IMG/VR virus record: IMGVR_UViG_3300049255_000584
Span: 1 to 37,301 of that record
DNA: 37,301 nucleotides
Direction: 5' to 3' (one strand)
Source of the DNA: a virus
Part shown: piece by piece, positions 22,414 through 28,854 of the stretch
How positions within the stretch are numbered: position 1 is the first letter of the stretch
How the letters are laid out: each line of letters starts with the position of its first letter
Notes under the pieces: generated by a model
The model's input: only the letters and a program-made list of their open reading frames with translations
What the model was told of the DNA's origin: nothing
Databases searched by the model: none
Made by a program: the position numbers and the translations under genes

Positions 22414-23984
22414 CACAGAGACCGTCCGGAAAGATTGAAGGCGCTGCCGCGCAGCCCGCCGAAGAGGCTGCTGTGCTCACCGCGCCGATCGTCGTCATCC
22501 TCGCCGTCCCACTCCCGTTGCGCTTTCGTCTTCTGCGCAACCGGGCCCTGGTATTCGTAGAATTCGACGTCGGCGTGGCTGGCGGCGATCATCATGGCGG
22601 CGGCGATCGCGGCGTCGCCATGGCGGCCGTCGCCCTCGGAATTGAACGTGCGCTCCGGCACCCGCACCACGCCGCGCACCAACGCCAGGTGCGCGAAATC
22701 CTCCAACACCTCGGCGTCGATCGGCAGCTCGATCGTGCCGTCCGTGAACGCCGCCACCAGCTTCGGCATGTTCTCGCGGTACCAAGGGTCGCTCAGCATT
22801 ACGCATTCGATGCGCGTCTCGCCGTACCGCTCGAGCGCCTTTTCGGCCAAATAACTGCCATTGCCGCCGGCATCGAGCTTGCCCGCCCGGAAGCGCGGCA
22901 GCCGGTCCACCATGTAGAACAGGATTTCTCGCTGTTGATCGAAGGGCACGTTGCGCAGCTCGACGATGAAGGGCACGCGGCGCACCAGGTTGCGCTGGAT
23001 TTGCGCCGGCACGAAGACCGTCAAATCCTTTTTCCGCCCGAAATCCTCGCCGAAAACGGAAGCCAATTCGGGATCGAGCTTCAGCAGCTCCGGCAGCAAA
23101 TTCTTCTCGCACCAGGCCAACGCCTCGGCAGTCTTGATATGCGGCGGATAGATCAGGAATTCCGCGCTGCATTTCCAGCGCAGCACCGGCGCCTTCACCA
23201 CCATGCGCTTTTCGATCAGCACGCGCGGCAGGGCAGCACCGCCGCCTTCGGATGGGATGCAGAACAGCTCCTCGTCCGCCTTGTCGCCGTATTGTGCGAT
23301 CAGCTTAGCCCGCCATGCCGCTTGCGCCGCCGGCGACGGGTCAAGCCCTAGCTTCGCTGCAATGCGCTGATAAAGCCCTTGTTCCAGCGCGTCGTCGAGC
23401 GTGCAGCGCAGCAGATGGTAGGGTTTTTTGCCGGCGCGAATTTCGTGAATGATTTTGTTAAAATAGTTTTCTTCGCCGTTATGCGTGCTGATGACCAGTA
23501 TTCGGCCGCCCCACATCAGTAGTGCGATCGCCGCCTTCAGCACCCCTTCCAGGTCATCAATGAAGGCGGCCTCATCAATGATAACCAGGCCCTGCTTGCC
23601 GCGCAGTGCCCGCGCCACCGATGGCAGCGCCACAATTTCAAAGCCGCTATCCAGCTCGCATCGGAAAGCCATAAGCTGCTTTTCCGGGTGATCCGGGTCA
23701 CTGAAAAACTGTTCCTGGAAGGCCGAGGCCGCCACTTGCAGGGTGCCCGCCCATTCACCGCAATAGTTGATGAACTCGCGTGTCATCTCCTTTTCGTAGC
23801 CCATGTAGTAAACATTCATGCCGCCAGCCGCGCGGCTGGCCGCGGCCGTCATCACGGCAATAGCCCCGGCGCCCCACGAATAGCCGGTGCGCCGGCTCTT
23901 CTCGACGAAGGTGATCGGGTAGTGCGCCGCACTCGACATCAGCTCTTGCTGATACGTGCAGAAAACAGCCGGCAGCGCGCTCAT
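22413..23984 (-). CDS. Terminase large subunit (Mu gp28-like)
   Basis: The protein has 523 residues from the ATG at 23984, which overlaps the stop of a 37-codon gene (ATGA); a longer frame back to 24047 was rejected. It has a deviant Walker A (FVEKSRRTGYSW, about residues 26-37) and a clear Walker B (QGLVIIDEAAF, with Asp137-Glu138), then RILVISTHNGEENYF as a coupling motif. The C-terminal RNase-H-like nuclease part contains GEDFGRKKDLTVFVPAQ and a DGRHGDAAIAAAMM segment that probably supplies a late acidic residue. It cuts and packages DNA by a headful mechanism, starting in the phage's left end in Mu. Confidence 0.95.
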   Translation of the reverse strand: MSALPAVFCTYQQELMSSAAHYPITFVEKSRRTGYSWGAGAIAVMTAAASRAAGGMNVYYMGYEKEMTREFINYCGEWAGTLQVAASAFQEQFFSDPDHPEKQLMAFRCELDSGFEIVALPSVARALRGKQGLVIIDEAAFIDDLEGVLKAAIALLMWGGRILVISTHNGEENYFNKIIHEIRAGKKPYHLLRCTLDDALEQGLYQRIAAKLGLDPSPAAQAAWRAKLIAQYGDKADEELFCIPSEGGGAALPRVLIEKRMVVKAPVLRWKCSAEFLIYPPHIKTAEALAWCEKNLLPELLKLDPELASVFGEDFGRKKDLTVFVPAQIQRNLVRRVPFIVELRNVPFDQQREILFYMVDRLPRFRAGKLDAGGNGSYLAEKALERYGETRIECVMLSDPWYRENMPKLVAAFTDGTIELPIDAEVLEDFAHLALVRGVVRVPERTFNSEGDGRHGDAAIAAAMMIAASHADVEFYEYQGPVAQKTKAQREWDGEDDDDRRGEHSSLFGGLRGSAFNLSGRSL

Positions 23985-24094
23985 GGCTTGGGCAGTCCTG
24001 GCAGACTGGCGGCCAGCAGCAGTTGCGCCGCAATGAACGCGCCGCACAGCCAGGCTGCCGCGCGCGTGGTGATCAGGGGGCGCCGCTCACGCAT
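23981..24094 (-). CDS. 37-residue membrane peptide coupled to terminase
   Basis: This short ORF runs from an ATG at 24094 (overlapping the preceding gene's TGA) to a TGA whose overlap with the terminase ATG is ATGA. The peptide has a basic N-terminus (MRERRPLITTR) and a hydrophobic stretch (about residues 12-30, AAAWLCGAFIAAQLLLAAS), a single membrane span. It fills the gap exactly and is coupled at both ends, which favours real expression. No family is recognised; it may be a small accessory protein, or mainly a translation-coupling leader for terL. Confidence 0.6.
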   Translation of the reverse strand: MRERRPLITTRAAAWLCGAFIAAQLLLAASLPGLPKP

Positions 24095-24392
24095 CGTCGG
24101 GCTTTTGCTGGGCGGAACCCGCGTTTATTTGGCCGTTTTTGTCTTCATTCAGCAGGAAGGTGGTGTCCAAGAGCAGCTCGAATATCTGTCTTTGGAGCCC
24201 CATGCCAAACCAGCACGCATCGTGGGCATCTTTTACGCCGCGCAGGAAGGCTTGCAGGATCGCGATCCTGCGGTCCTGCACCTTCGACAAGGTGGCCGAT
24301 TTTTCGAGCTGCGCCGCCACATCCCGCAGCACAGCCGCATCGCCGTGCAGGTTCGCCGAAATCTCTCCGACACGGGGCAATCGACTGTGCAT
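24087..24392 (-). CDS. Hypothetical helical protein upstream of terminase
   Basis: The protein has 101 residues from the ATG at 24392 to 24087. It is mostly helical: SANLHGDAAVLRDVAAQLEKSATLSKVQDRRIAILQAFLRGVKDAHDACWFGMGLQRQIFELLLDTTFLLNED. The pattern of helix, Trp and charged heptads is like small head or regulatory proteins, but no family is recognised. It is the first gene after the terminator-like repeats at 24418-24491 and couples to the 37-residue ORF, then to terL. A strong start signal is not apparent, only GGAAAAAGGG about 10 bases upstream. Confidence 0.7.
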   Translation of the reverse strand: MHSRLPRVGEISANLHGDAAVLRDVAAQLEKSATLSKVQDRRIAILQAFLRGVKDAHDACWFGMGLQRQIFELLLDTTFLLNEDKNGQINAGSAQQKPDDA

Positions 24393-24417
24393 TGTAGGCC
24401 CTTTTTCCGTTAGGCGA

Positions 24418-24491
24418 CGCGGCCCCGCGCCGTAGCGGAGCCGCGCACTTCTTTTTTGAAAAAAAGAAGCAAAAAACTTTTTGCTTCTTTT
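24418..24491 (-). terminator. Cluster of terminator-like inverted repeats inside the late block
   Basis: On the minus strand after the gene ending at 24499, arms at 24490-24478 and 24475-24463 (AAAGAAGCAAAAA and its complement) form a 13-base hairpin followed by TTTTTTT; this is a classic U-tract though the stem is AT-rich. The arms overlap an alternative hairpin (24448-24457 with 24460-24469), so the two structures exclude each other. A third GC-rich imperfect repeat (about 24418-24445) follows. The cluster could terminate most transcripts from site A before terL. Confidence 0.65.
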
Positions 24492-24498
24492 GCTTACT

Positions 24499-24867
24499 TC
24501 ACCCGGTGAACGGCACTTGTGCCGGTAGCCCGGAGAGGCTGCCGATCACGTCGGTTTCGCTCGCCGGCGGCGTCACCGTGAGAATAAAGCCGTCCGTGAT
24601 CGTGCCGCCCTGGTCCACGCCCACCACGTAGTTGCCCGGCGTCGCGGTGCCGCCGACTGAAACCGAGAACGTGGTGTTGCCGGGGCTCGCATCGGGCGTC
24701 TGCACCGTGCCGGAAATATCCGCCGAAACCGCGGCACCGCTGCTGTCGCACACAATGATCGTGGGCGCCCCCGAGCCTTCATTTTGCCGCAGCAGTGGAA
24801 TGCCCGTCTGCGTAAAGCCGGCCACGATGGTGAGCGACTTCGTGATGTTGGGAAGAACGTAATTCAC
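24499..24867 (-). CDS. Hypothetical beta-rich protein
   Basis: The protein has 122 residues from a GTG at 24867 (N-terminus MNYVLPNITKSLTIVAGF). The composition is Gly, Thr, Ser and Val-rich with beta strands (TIIVCDSSGAAVSADISGTV; TTFSVSVGGTATPGNYVVGV; DGFILTVTPP), suggesting a small Ig-like or jelly-roll domain. Its C-terminus resembles that of the last gene of the window (1-327). The gene ends 8 bases before the terminator-like cluster. It may be a virion surface or decoration protein; that is inference. Confidence 0.7.
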   Translation of the reverse strand: MNYVLPNITKSLTIVAGFTQTGIPLLRQNEGSGAPTIIVCDSSGAAVSADISGTVQTPDASPGNTTFSVSVGGTATPGNYVVGVDQGGTITDGFILTVTPPASETDVIGSLSGLPAQVPFTG

Positions 24868-24921
24868 GCTGATCTCCTACTCTTGCGCGGCGCCCCCGCG
24901 CGGGCTCACCAGGCCGCGGTG

Positions 24922-25107
24922 CTATGCCGCCGGCATGGAATTCAGCTCAACCCGAAGGAATTGCGGGTTGTGGAAAGCGAAGCGCCACAGCTCGTTGACA
25001 TCGAGGCGCACCAGGTGCCGCAGCACGCGATCATCCGGCGCCTCGGCACTGATAAGGCCGCGCAGGAAGTCCCCGAAGGCAACAAGGCCGTCCGCGTCAC
25101 AGTCCAT
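24922..25107 (-). CDS. Small hypothetical protein
   Basis: The protein has 61 residues from the ATG at 25107, which lies inside the end of the preceding gene (11-base overlap). It contains DGLVAFGDFLRGLISAEAPDDRVLRHLVRLDVNELWRFAFHNPQFLRVELN, an amphipathic helical sequence. No motif is recognised. It is followed by a 54-base gap and a hypothetical beta-rich gene. It belongs to a row of three coupled tiny genes (25553-24922) after the small terminase. Confidence 0.65.
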   Translation of the reverse strand: MDCDADGLVAFGDFLRGLISAEAPDDRVLRHLVRLDVNELWRFAFHNPQFLRVELNSMPAA

Positions 25108-25309
25108 TTTCCAGTTGCGCCTTCAGCGCCTTCAGTGTCGCCGCGGCGGCGCCCATGTCGCGCATGCGCTGGTCCGCCATTTTCTGTGTCATGCGGCCGG
25201 CGGAAACCTGTTTCGCGTAGAAATGGCGGCGCTGCGCCAGCTCGCGCTCCACCTCCCGGATTTGCGCATCAAGCGAAATGCCGTCCTCGCCGCCGAACAG
25301 ATCAGCCAC
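25097..25309 (-). CDS. Small coiled-coil protein
   Basis: The protein has 70 residues from a GTG at 25309 (N-terminus MADLFGGEDG). Nearly the whole protein is a charged helix (AQIREVERELAQRRHFYAKQVSAGRM; MADQRMRDMGAAAATLKALKAQLENGL), so a coiled coil or helical hairpin is likely. Its start overlaps the preceding gene and its end overlaps the next. No family is recognised. Confidence 0.7.
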   Translation of the reverse strand: MADLFGGEDGISLDAQIREVERELAQRRHFYAKQVSAGRMTQKMADQRMRDMGAAAATLKALKAQLENGL

Positions 25310-25553
25310 GGCTCAATTCCTCAAGCCGCGCCTCCAAGTGCTCGCGATATTCGCGAAGCATTTTCCGCCAAAAAAACGGTGTGATAACGACGGTCGGCCA
25401 ACCGGTAAGCAGAGACAGGAACGCCTCGGAAGTGCCCGAGAGCATCGCGTCATTAATGTCGCGCAGCTGAAAACGAAGCTGCTCGATTTCTGGCAGCGGT
25501 GTCGCTTCCGGCATCGGCGTGGCTACAGGCTTCTCAAGGTAAGCTTCACTCAT
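25302..25553 (-). CDS. Small hypothetical protein after DUF3486
   Basis: The protein has 83 residues from the ATG at 25553, overlapping the small terminase stop (ATGA). It is Pro/Glu-rich at the N-terminus and contains a long helix (IEQLRFQLRDINDAML; FWRKMLREYREHLEARLEELSRG) around a hydrophobic middle (FLSLLTGWPTVVITPFFW) that might touch a membrane. No family is recognised. Coupling to the small terminase suggests a packaging-associated accessory. Confidence 0.7.
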   Translation of the reverse strand: MSEAYLEKPVATPMPEATPLPEIEQLRFQLRDINDAMLSGTSEAFLSLLTGWPTVVITPFFWRKMLREYREHLEARLEELSRG

Positions 25554-26131
25554 GCTGCCACTCCGAAAATTGCCGCCTTGATGCTGTCGACCAGCTCGCC
25601 GGAAAGGCCTTTTCCGGCGACGACCTTGCTGACCGCCTCGGCCGCTTCCGTGCGGGCTTTCCGTGCCGCGCGCTCCTCGGCCAGCTTGATGAATTCCTGG
25701 TTGGCCTTGCTCGCTGAAACGAGGCTCTGCACGGCCTTGGCCATCATCATCAGGCCCTCGGGATTGCCCTTCAGAGCGCTGGCGCCGACCGGGTCGATAT
25801 TGTCGTCGTCGCCCTCGGCGGCATTCAGGAACAGCTCCATTACCGCGCCATGCAGAAGCTCGATATTCAGCCGCGCGGTCTGGCTTTCCGGCGCATCGCC
25901 GAGCTGGCTGGCAAGCGCCACCGCCATATCCCGGCTGCGGCGCATTTTCTCGCCGAGCATATCCAGCTTCAGCATGTGCCGGCCGAGCGCGCTCCGACTG
26001 GGCGCGTTCGGTGTCATGGCGCGCAGCGTTGTCAGGATCTGATCGATCGTGCAGCCGCTCATGCGCAGATGCCCGATTTCCTCACGGATTTCCTGCGGCA
26101 GCTGATCCACGGTCGAAGGCCGATGTGCCAC
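25550..26131 (-). CDS. Small terminase subunit-like, DUF3486 (Mu gp27)
   Basis: The protein has 193 residues from the ATG at 26131, directly after the stop of the winged-helix gene. It shows the DUF3486 plan: VDQLPQEIREEIGHLRMSGCTIDQILTTL, an HTH-like first 60 residues with PSRSALGRHMLKLDML, a middle with AVMELFLNAAEGDDDN, then a helical C-terminus with LVSASKANQEFIKLAEERAARKARTE. DUF3486 proteins lie just upstream of terL in Mu-like phages and act as the small terminase or DNA recognition subunit. Here four orphan genes and the terminator-like cluster lie between it and terL, which is unusual. Confidence 0.92.
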   Translation of the reverse strand: MAHRPSTVDQLPQEIREEIGHLRMSGCTIDQILTTLRAMTPNAPSRSALGRHMLKLDMLGEKMRRSRDMAVALASQLGDAPESQTARLNIELLHGAVMELFLNAAEGDDDNIDPVGASALKGNPEGLMMMAKAVQSLVSASKANQEFIKLAEERAARKARTEAAEAVSKVVAGKGLSGELVDSIKAAIFGVAA

Positions 26132-26437
26132 TTAGGCCGGCCGCCGCGCCACGCCCGGCCAGGTGCGGCCGAGTGCCACGTCCTCGCCATCCTCGGTCAT
26201 GTGTGCAACCCAGAATTCGCCGTCCTGCACGGCCATCTTTTCCAGGCGCACGAGCCGCTGCTCTTCCAGCCACGCCATGTCACCGCGCACGAGATCGCGG
26301 CCTACAGGGTGGCCGAAATTCTTCACGGCTATCTTCAGCATGGTTTCGTTCAGCGTCATGCCGCTCATTTCGCGCAGGGCACGCAGCATGATCAGGCGGC
26401 GGTCTTCCGCCATCTTCTCGGCGAAGTCGGCGCTCAT
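26132..26437 (-). CDS. Winged-helix protein (Mu gp26-like, VpaChn25_0724 family)
   Basis: The protein has 101 residues from the ATG at 26437, with overlap to the upstream DUF2730 stop. The pattern RRLIMLRALREMSGMTLNETMLKIAVKNFGHPVGRDLVRGDMAWLEEQRLVRLEKM is the typical helix-helix-wing arrangement of this phage family, and the DVALGRTWPGVARRPA end is also conserved. It lies in the Mu gp26 position. Its role is not established; the fold suggests DNA or nucleoprotein binding. Family call with good confidence. Confidence 0.85.
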   Translation of the reverse strand: MSADFAEKMAEDRRLIMLRALREMSGMTLNETMLKIAVKNFGHPVGRDLVRGDMAWLEEQRLVRLEKMAVQDGEFWVAHMTEDGEDVALGRTWPGVARRPA

Positions 26438-26781
26438 TCCTTGGTCTTCCCCATCTGATGATCAACCAGCATTGCCACCATGTGCTCGGTGCGCTGCACG
26501 CTCGCCGTCACGCCCTTCAATTCCGCGTTGGCCACGGCAACGCCGGTTTCCACGGGTCGCAGCCGTGCCTCCAGCGCGTGCATGTCGTCCCTGCTGGCGG
26601 TCTTCAGCAGGCTGCTTTCAACACCGCGCAGGCGCGTATCCATTTGCTTGTGGTCCTCGTGGCTCACGAAGCTGCGCATCAGCGTCATGCGCATCATTGC
26701 GACGATCGAGGAGACCACCAGAACCACAACGGTCCCGAAGGCGGCCATCGTCTGCCAGTCCCAGTCGAGAATAGACTTCAT
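26434..26781 (-). CDS. DUF2730 membrane-anchored protein (Mu gp25-like)
   Basis: The protein has 115 residues from the ATG at 26781 (a longer frame back to 26829 was rejected; the start overlaps the TraR-like stop). An N-terminal membrane span (about 7-27, WQTMAAFGTVVVLVVSSIVAMM) is followed by a coiled coil: EDHKQMDTRLRGVESSLLKTASRDDMHALEARLRPVETGVAVANAELKGVTASVQRTEHM. This is typical of DUF2730, found beside the gp26/gp27 genes in Mu-like phages. The function is unknown. Confidence 0.87.
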   Translation of the reverse strand: MKSILDWDWQTMAAFGTVVVLVVSSIVAMMRMTLMRSFVSHEDHKQMDTRLRGVESSLLKTASRDDMHALEARLRPVETGVAVANAELKGVTASVQRTEHMVAMLVDHQMGKTKE

Positions 26782-26981
26782 ACGGCGCGGCCCTCGATAT
26801 CGGTCTGGCAGTCCACGCAGTACCGGCATCCCTCGACCGCCTGGCGGCGCGCCTCCGGGATTTCCTCACCGCAGCACTTGCAAAAATGGAAGGATGGCCG
26901 GCGCGGCGGCCTGGCGCGCGCCACCTGCTGCGCCACCGACAATTCGGTGAATTGCGTATCCCAGGCCTGGGCTTGATCCAT
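26778..26981 (-). CDS. TraR/DksA-type C4 zinc-finger protein
   Basis: The protein has 67 residues from the ATG at 26981 (MDQAQAW). It contains the zinc finger C34-x2-C37-x17-C55-x2-C58 (FHFCKCCGEEIPEARRQAV, then CRYCVDC). This is the C4 finger of short phage TraR/DksA proteins, which bind the RNA polymerase secondary channel to adjust transcription. The frame is open to an ATG at 27044 that overlaps the upstream stop as TAATG; that longer start adds a signal-like hydrophobic stretch and would be odd for a cytoplasmic protein, but cannot be excluded. The gene is coupled to DUF2730. Confidence 0.85.
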   Translation of the reverse strand: MDQAQAWDTQFTELSVAQQVARARPPRRPSFHFCKCCGEEIPEARRQAVEGCRYCVDCQTDIEGRAV

Positions 26982-27043
26982 AAAATCCAACGGCGCGGTC
27001 CCCAACAACAGCGCGGCCATCACGCATCCGGCCGCGCGCGGCA

Positions 27044-27403
27044 TTACTGTTTCGATCCGGAAGGAGGTGCCGCGCCGTGAAAACCGGCGAGCGCTGTGTC
27101 CACGGCACCGGTGACCACGCCGGCCACCGCCTGGAATTCCGCCGGCGGCGCTGCCCCGAGGTCAGACGGCGCCTTTACATCCAGCACGCTGGCCGTGGCG
27201 TCGTTAATCACCAGGTGCACGATCGCGTAATAGACGGCGCCGACCACCGCGGCCTGCGTCATGTTGCCGTTGGCCAGGTTCACCAGCCCCGCCGCCGCCA
27301 CACCCACCAGAACGGCAATGCCGTGGATGGTGGTTGGCTGCCGCACCCAAGCCAGAAACGCCGCCCGGAAGCCGCCGGACAGCTTCACGGTGCCAATTCC
27401 CAC
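27044..27403 (-). CDS. Two-span membrane protein (holin candidate)
   Basis: The protein has 119 residues from the ATG at 27403, overlapping the lipoprotein gene by 19 bases. Residues about 27-44 (HGIAVLVGVAAAGLVNLA) and 49-67 (TQAAVVGAVYYAIVHLVIN) form two membrane spans, and the rest is a soluble Ala/Pro-rich tail. Its neighbours are an endolysin-like protein and a lipoprotein, so a holin or spanin-like role is possible. This is inference from context; no holin motif is diagnostic. Confidence 0.72.
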   Translation of the reverse strand: MGIGTVKLSGGFRAAFLAWVRQPTTIHGIAVLVGVAAAGLVNLANGNMTQAAVVGAVYYAIVHLVINDATASVLDVKAPSDLGAAPPAEFQAVAGVVTGAVDTALAGFHGAAPPSGSKQ

Positions 27404-27882
27404 TTGGCGACGATCTGCGGCTGCAGCGCGGCCAATGCCGCCCAGTGGGCCGGCGCGGCGCTGAACCCGAGGAACCCGCTACCGAGCTGCAGCCCTGTAG
27501 AAATCAGGTTCAGCAGCAGCTGCGTGTGCGGCGAAACAACGCCCGATGGCAGGGCGTTCACCGCGTTGGTGATATCGGCCACCGCCGTGGCAATCGTGGT
27601 GGGCGTTGGGTCATTGCTCAGCGCGGCGATTTCCGGGTTGAGGTCGGAAACCGTCTTGTCGATCACCGCCTTGTCGGCGGGGTGCAGCACTTCGTAGGCC
27701 CCCGCATCGGCCTTTAGAAAACCCCACAGCGCCTGAACGCGGGGCGCCCAGCTGGGTGCAGTGCCCGCCGCAGCCGCGCCTCCGGAGGCGGTCGATAGCG
27801 GCACGAGCGGCCCGACAGCCCCGGCGCACGCGGTCAAAGCAACGAAGGCGGCCACAAGCACCGCCACGGAACTAAACTTCAT
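27385..27882 (-). CDS. Predicted lipoprotein in lysis-like cassette
   Basis: The protein has 165 residues from the ATG at 27882. A signal peptide ends in a lipobox (LTAC, Cys19), so it is probably lipidated and exported. After a low-complexity Ala/Gly/Ser spacer (about 20-45) comes a helical domain (WAPRVQALWGFLKADAGAYEVLHPADKAVIDKTVSDLNPEIAAL) and a C-terminal amphipathic segment. The gene overlaps the endolysin-like gene and the two-span membrane gene, the position of an outer-membrane spanin lipoprotein, but it is longer than usual o-spanins. A virion or superinfection role is the alternative. Confidence 0.8.
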   Translation of the reverse strand: MKFSSVAVLVAAFVALTACAGAVGPLVPLSTASGGAAAAGTAPSWAPRVQALWGFLKADAGAYEVLHPADKAVIDKTVSDLNPEIAALSNDPTPTTIATAVADITNAVNALPSGVVSPHTQLLLNLISTGLQLGSGFLGFSAAPAHWAALAALQPQIVAKWELAP

Positions 27883-28346
27883 ACAGCTTCTCCTCTGATC
27901 CACTCACTGGCGATGGCCAGCGTCCCGCACAGGCGGTCCGCGCAATGGATGGGCGCGGCTTTCCACAATTCAGTCTTCACCAGGCGCACCAGAGCCAACG
28001 CCTGGAAACGGCGGCACACCGCCGGCAGCGCGCCCTGCGCCACGTGGCTCACCAGAAGGGTGAAAGGGTTTTGTTTGTCGTCGATCCCGAGCGCGTCGTG
28101 CAGCACCTCGCGCGCCGAAATAAAGCCATCGAGCACCGCATAATCGAACACCAGCAGCGCCAACGGCGCCGGCAGCGCCGGGCCATCCACCGCGAACCAC
28201 ATCGTGGTGCGGAGGATTTTAATCTGCTCCTCGCGGGTCAATCCCGCGATGATGGTTACATGCTCGCTGGGCTGGCCTCGGAGCGGCGCCAGGTTGCGCT
28301 CATACTCCAGCGTAATCGCTGCAATGGCCTCAAAATCTGCGGGCAC
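27879..28346 (-). CDS. Divergent GH108-like lysis protein lacking the EGGY motif
   Basis: The protein has 155 residues from the ATG at 28346, the first gene after promoter-like site A. Residues about 36-88 (LTREEQIKILRTTMW.., LPAPLALLVFDYAVLDGF..AREVLHDALGI) match the middle of GH108 endolysins (N-acetylmuramidases), which have a D-A-L-P..L-D-L-x-V-F-D-x-A-V pattern. The N-terminal catalytic part (expected E-G-G-Y-x-x-x-P-x-D-x-G-G) is reduced to LEYERN. Only Glu14 or Glu16 could stand in for the catalytic Glu. It may be a degenerate or newly adapted lysis protein, or have another role. The longer C-terminus has three Cys. Confidence 0.68.
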   Translation of the reverse strand: MPADFEAIAAITLEYERNLAPLRGQPSEHVTIIAGLTREEQIKILRTTMWFAVDGPALPAPLALLVFDYAVLDGFISAREVLHDALGIDDKQNPFTLLVSHVAQGALPAVCRRFQALALVRLVKTELWKAAPIHCADRLCGTLAIASEWIRGEAV

Positions 28347-28426
28347 GCGGTAAGCTCCCGTGAACCTGGGAACGGCGAGAAAATTCCGCCGCGGTGCAAG
28401 GAAATTACGGGTGCGTGAGAGGTGGC

Positions 28427-28448
28427 ATAATACCTACGGCCGTAGGTG
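28427..28448 (-). promoter_or_regulatory. Putative late promoter/activator site A (upstream of lysis-like cassette)
   Basis: The perfect dyad ACCTACGGCCGTAGGT (28432-28447) is followed on the minus strand by TATTAT (28432-28427), a good -10 candidate. It lies in the 119-base gap between the Mor/C-like activator gene (stop at 28466) and the endolysin-like gene (start at 28346). Identical layout at two other sites makes this a regulon signal. In Mu the same place, between C and lys, holds Plys. The activator-dependent reading is inference. Confidence 0.72.
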
Positions 28449-28465
28449 TCAGCGCTTCCTGGAGA

Positions 28466-28852
28466 TTAGAGCGGCAGGCTCATCTGCGGCGTCGTCATGT
28501 TCGCGTCGCGCAGCAGCCGAAATACAGCGCGATCGGTAATGCCTAGTTTCCGGGCGATCTCGTTGTAGGAAAAGCCCTGCCACCTGTAAAGCTGGGCCCG
28601 CCAGTCGCGGCAGAGCGGCACCCGGTAGCGATCGCGCACGTGCCGCCAGGTCGCCAATTTCTTGCATTGCGCGGCCGTCAGCTTCAGCTCGGCCGCCAGC
28701 GATCGCGTCGGCGTCATATCGCCTGGAATATAAATCACCGTCCCGCCGCGCGTCTCGAGCAGGCGCAGCACGGCCTCTTCGCCGATCAGCTCAACGAGCT
28801 CGGCCAGCGTGCCGGGCGGCGTCGGCCGCGAGGAGATATTCCCCTCCGTCAT
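28466..28852 (-). CDS. Mor/C-family transcription activator
   Basis: The protein has 128 residues from the ATG at 28852. The N-terminal half has LAELVELIGEEAVLRLLETRGGTVIYIP (residues 16-43), the dimerisation pattern of Mor/C proteins (L..IG..A...L...GG..IYIP). The C-terminal half has RDWRAQLYRWQGFSYNEIARKLGITDRAVFRLLRD (about 82-116), the helix-turn-helix. In Mu, Mor activates the middle promoter and C the late promoters by binding a dyad upstream of -35. Only one member is visible here, so it may do both jobs. The site A dyad lies 18 bases after its stop, and B and C are likely targets. Confidence 0.9.
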   Translation of the reverse strand: MTEGNISSRPTPPGTLAELVELIGEEAVLRLLETRGGTVIYIPGDMTPTRSLAAELKLTAAQCKKLATWRHVRDRYRVPLCRDWRAQLYRWQGFSYNEIARKLGITDRAVFRLLRDANMTTPQMSLPL

Positions 28853-28854
28853 TG

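Noticed and set aside
26982-27044. Signal-like extension of the TraR/DksA protein
   Set aside because: The TAATG overlap is attractive, but a signal peptide on a C4 zinc-finger RNA polymerase-binding protein is unlikely, so the ATG at 26981 is preferred.
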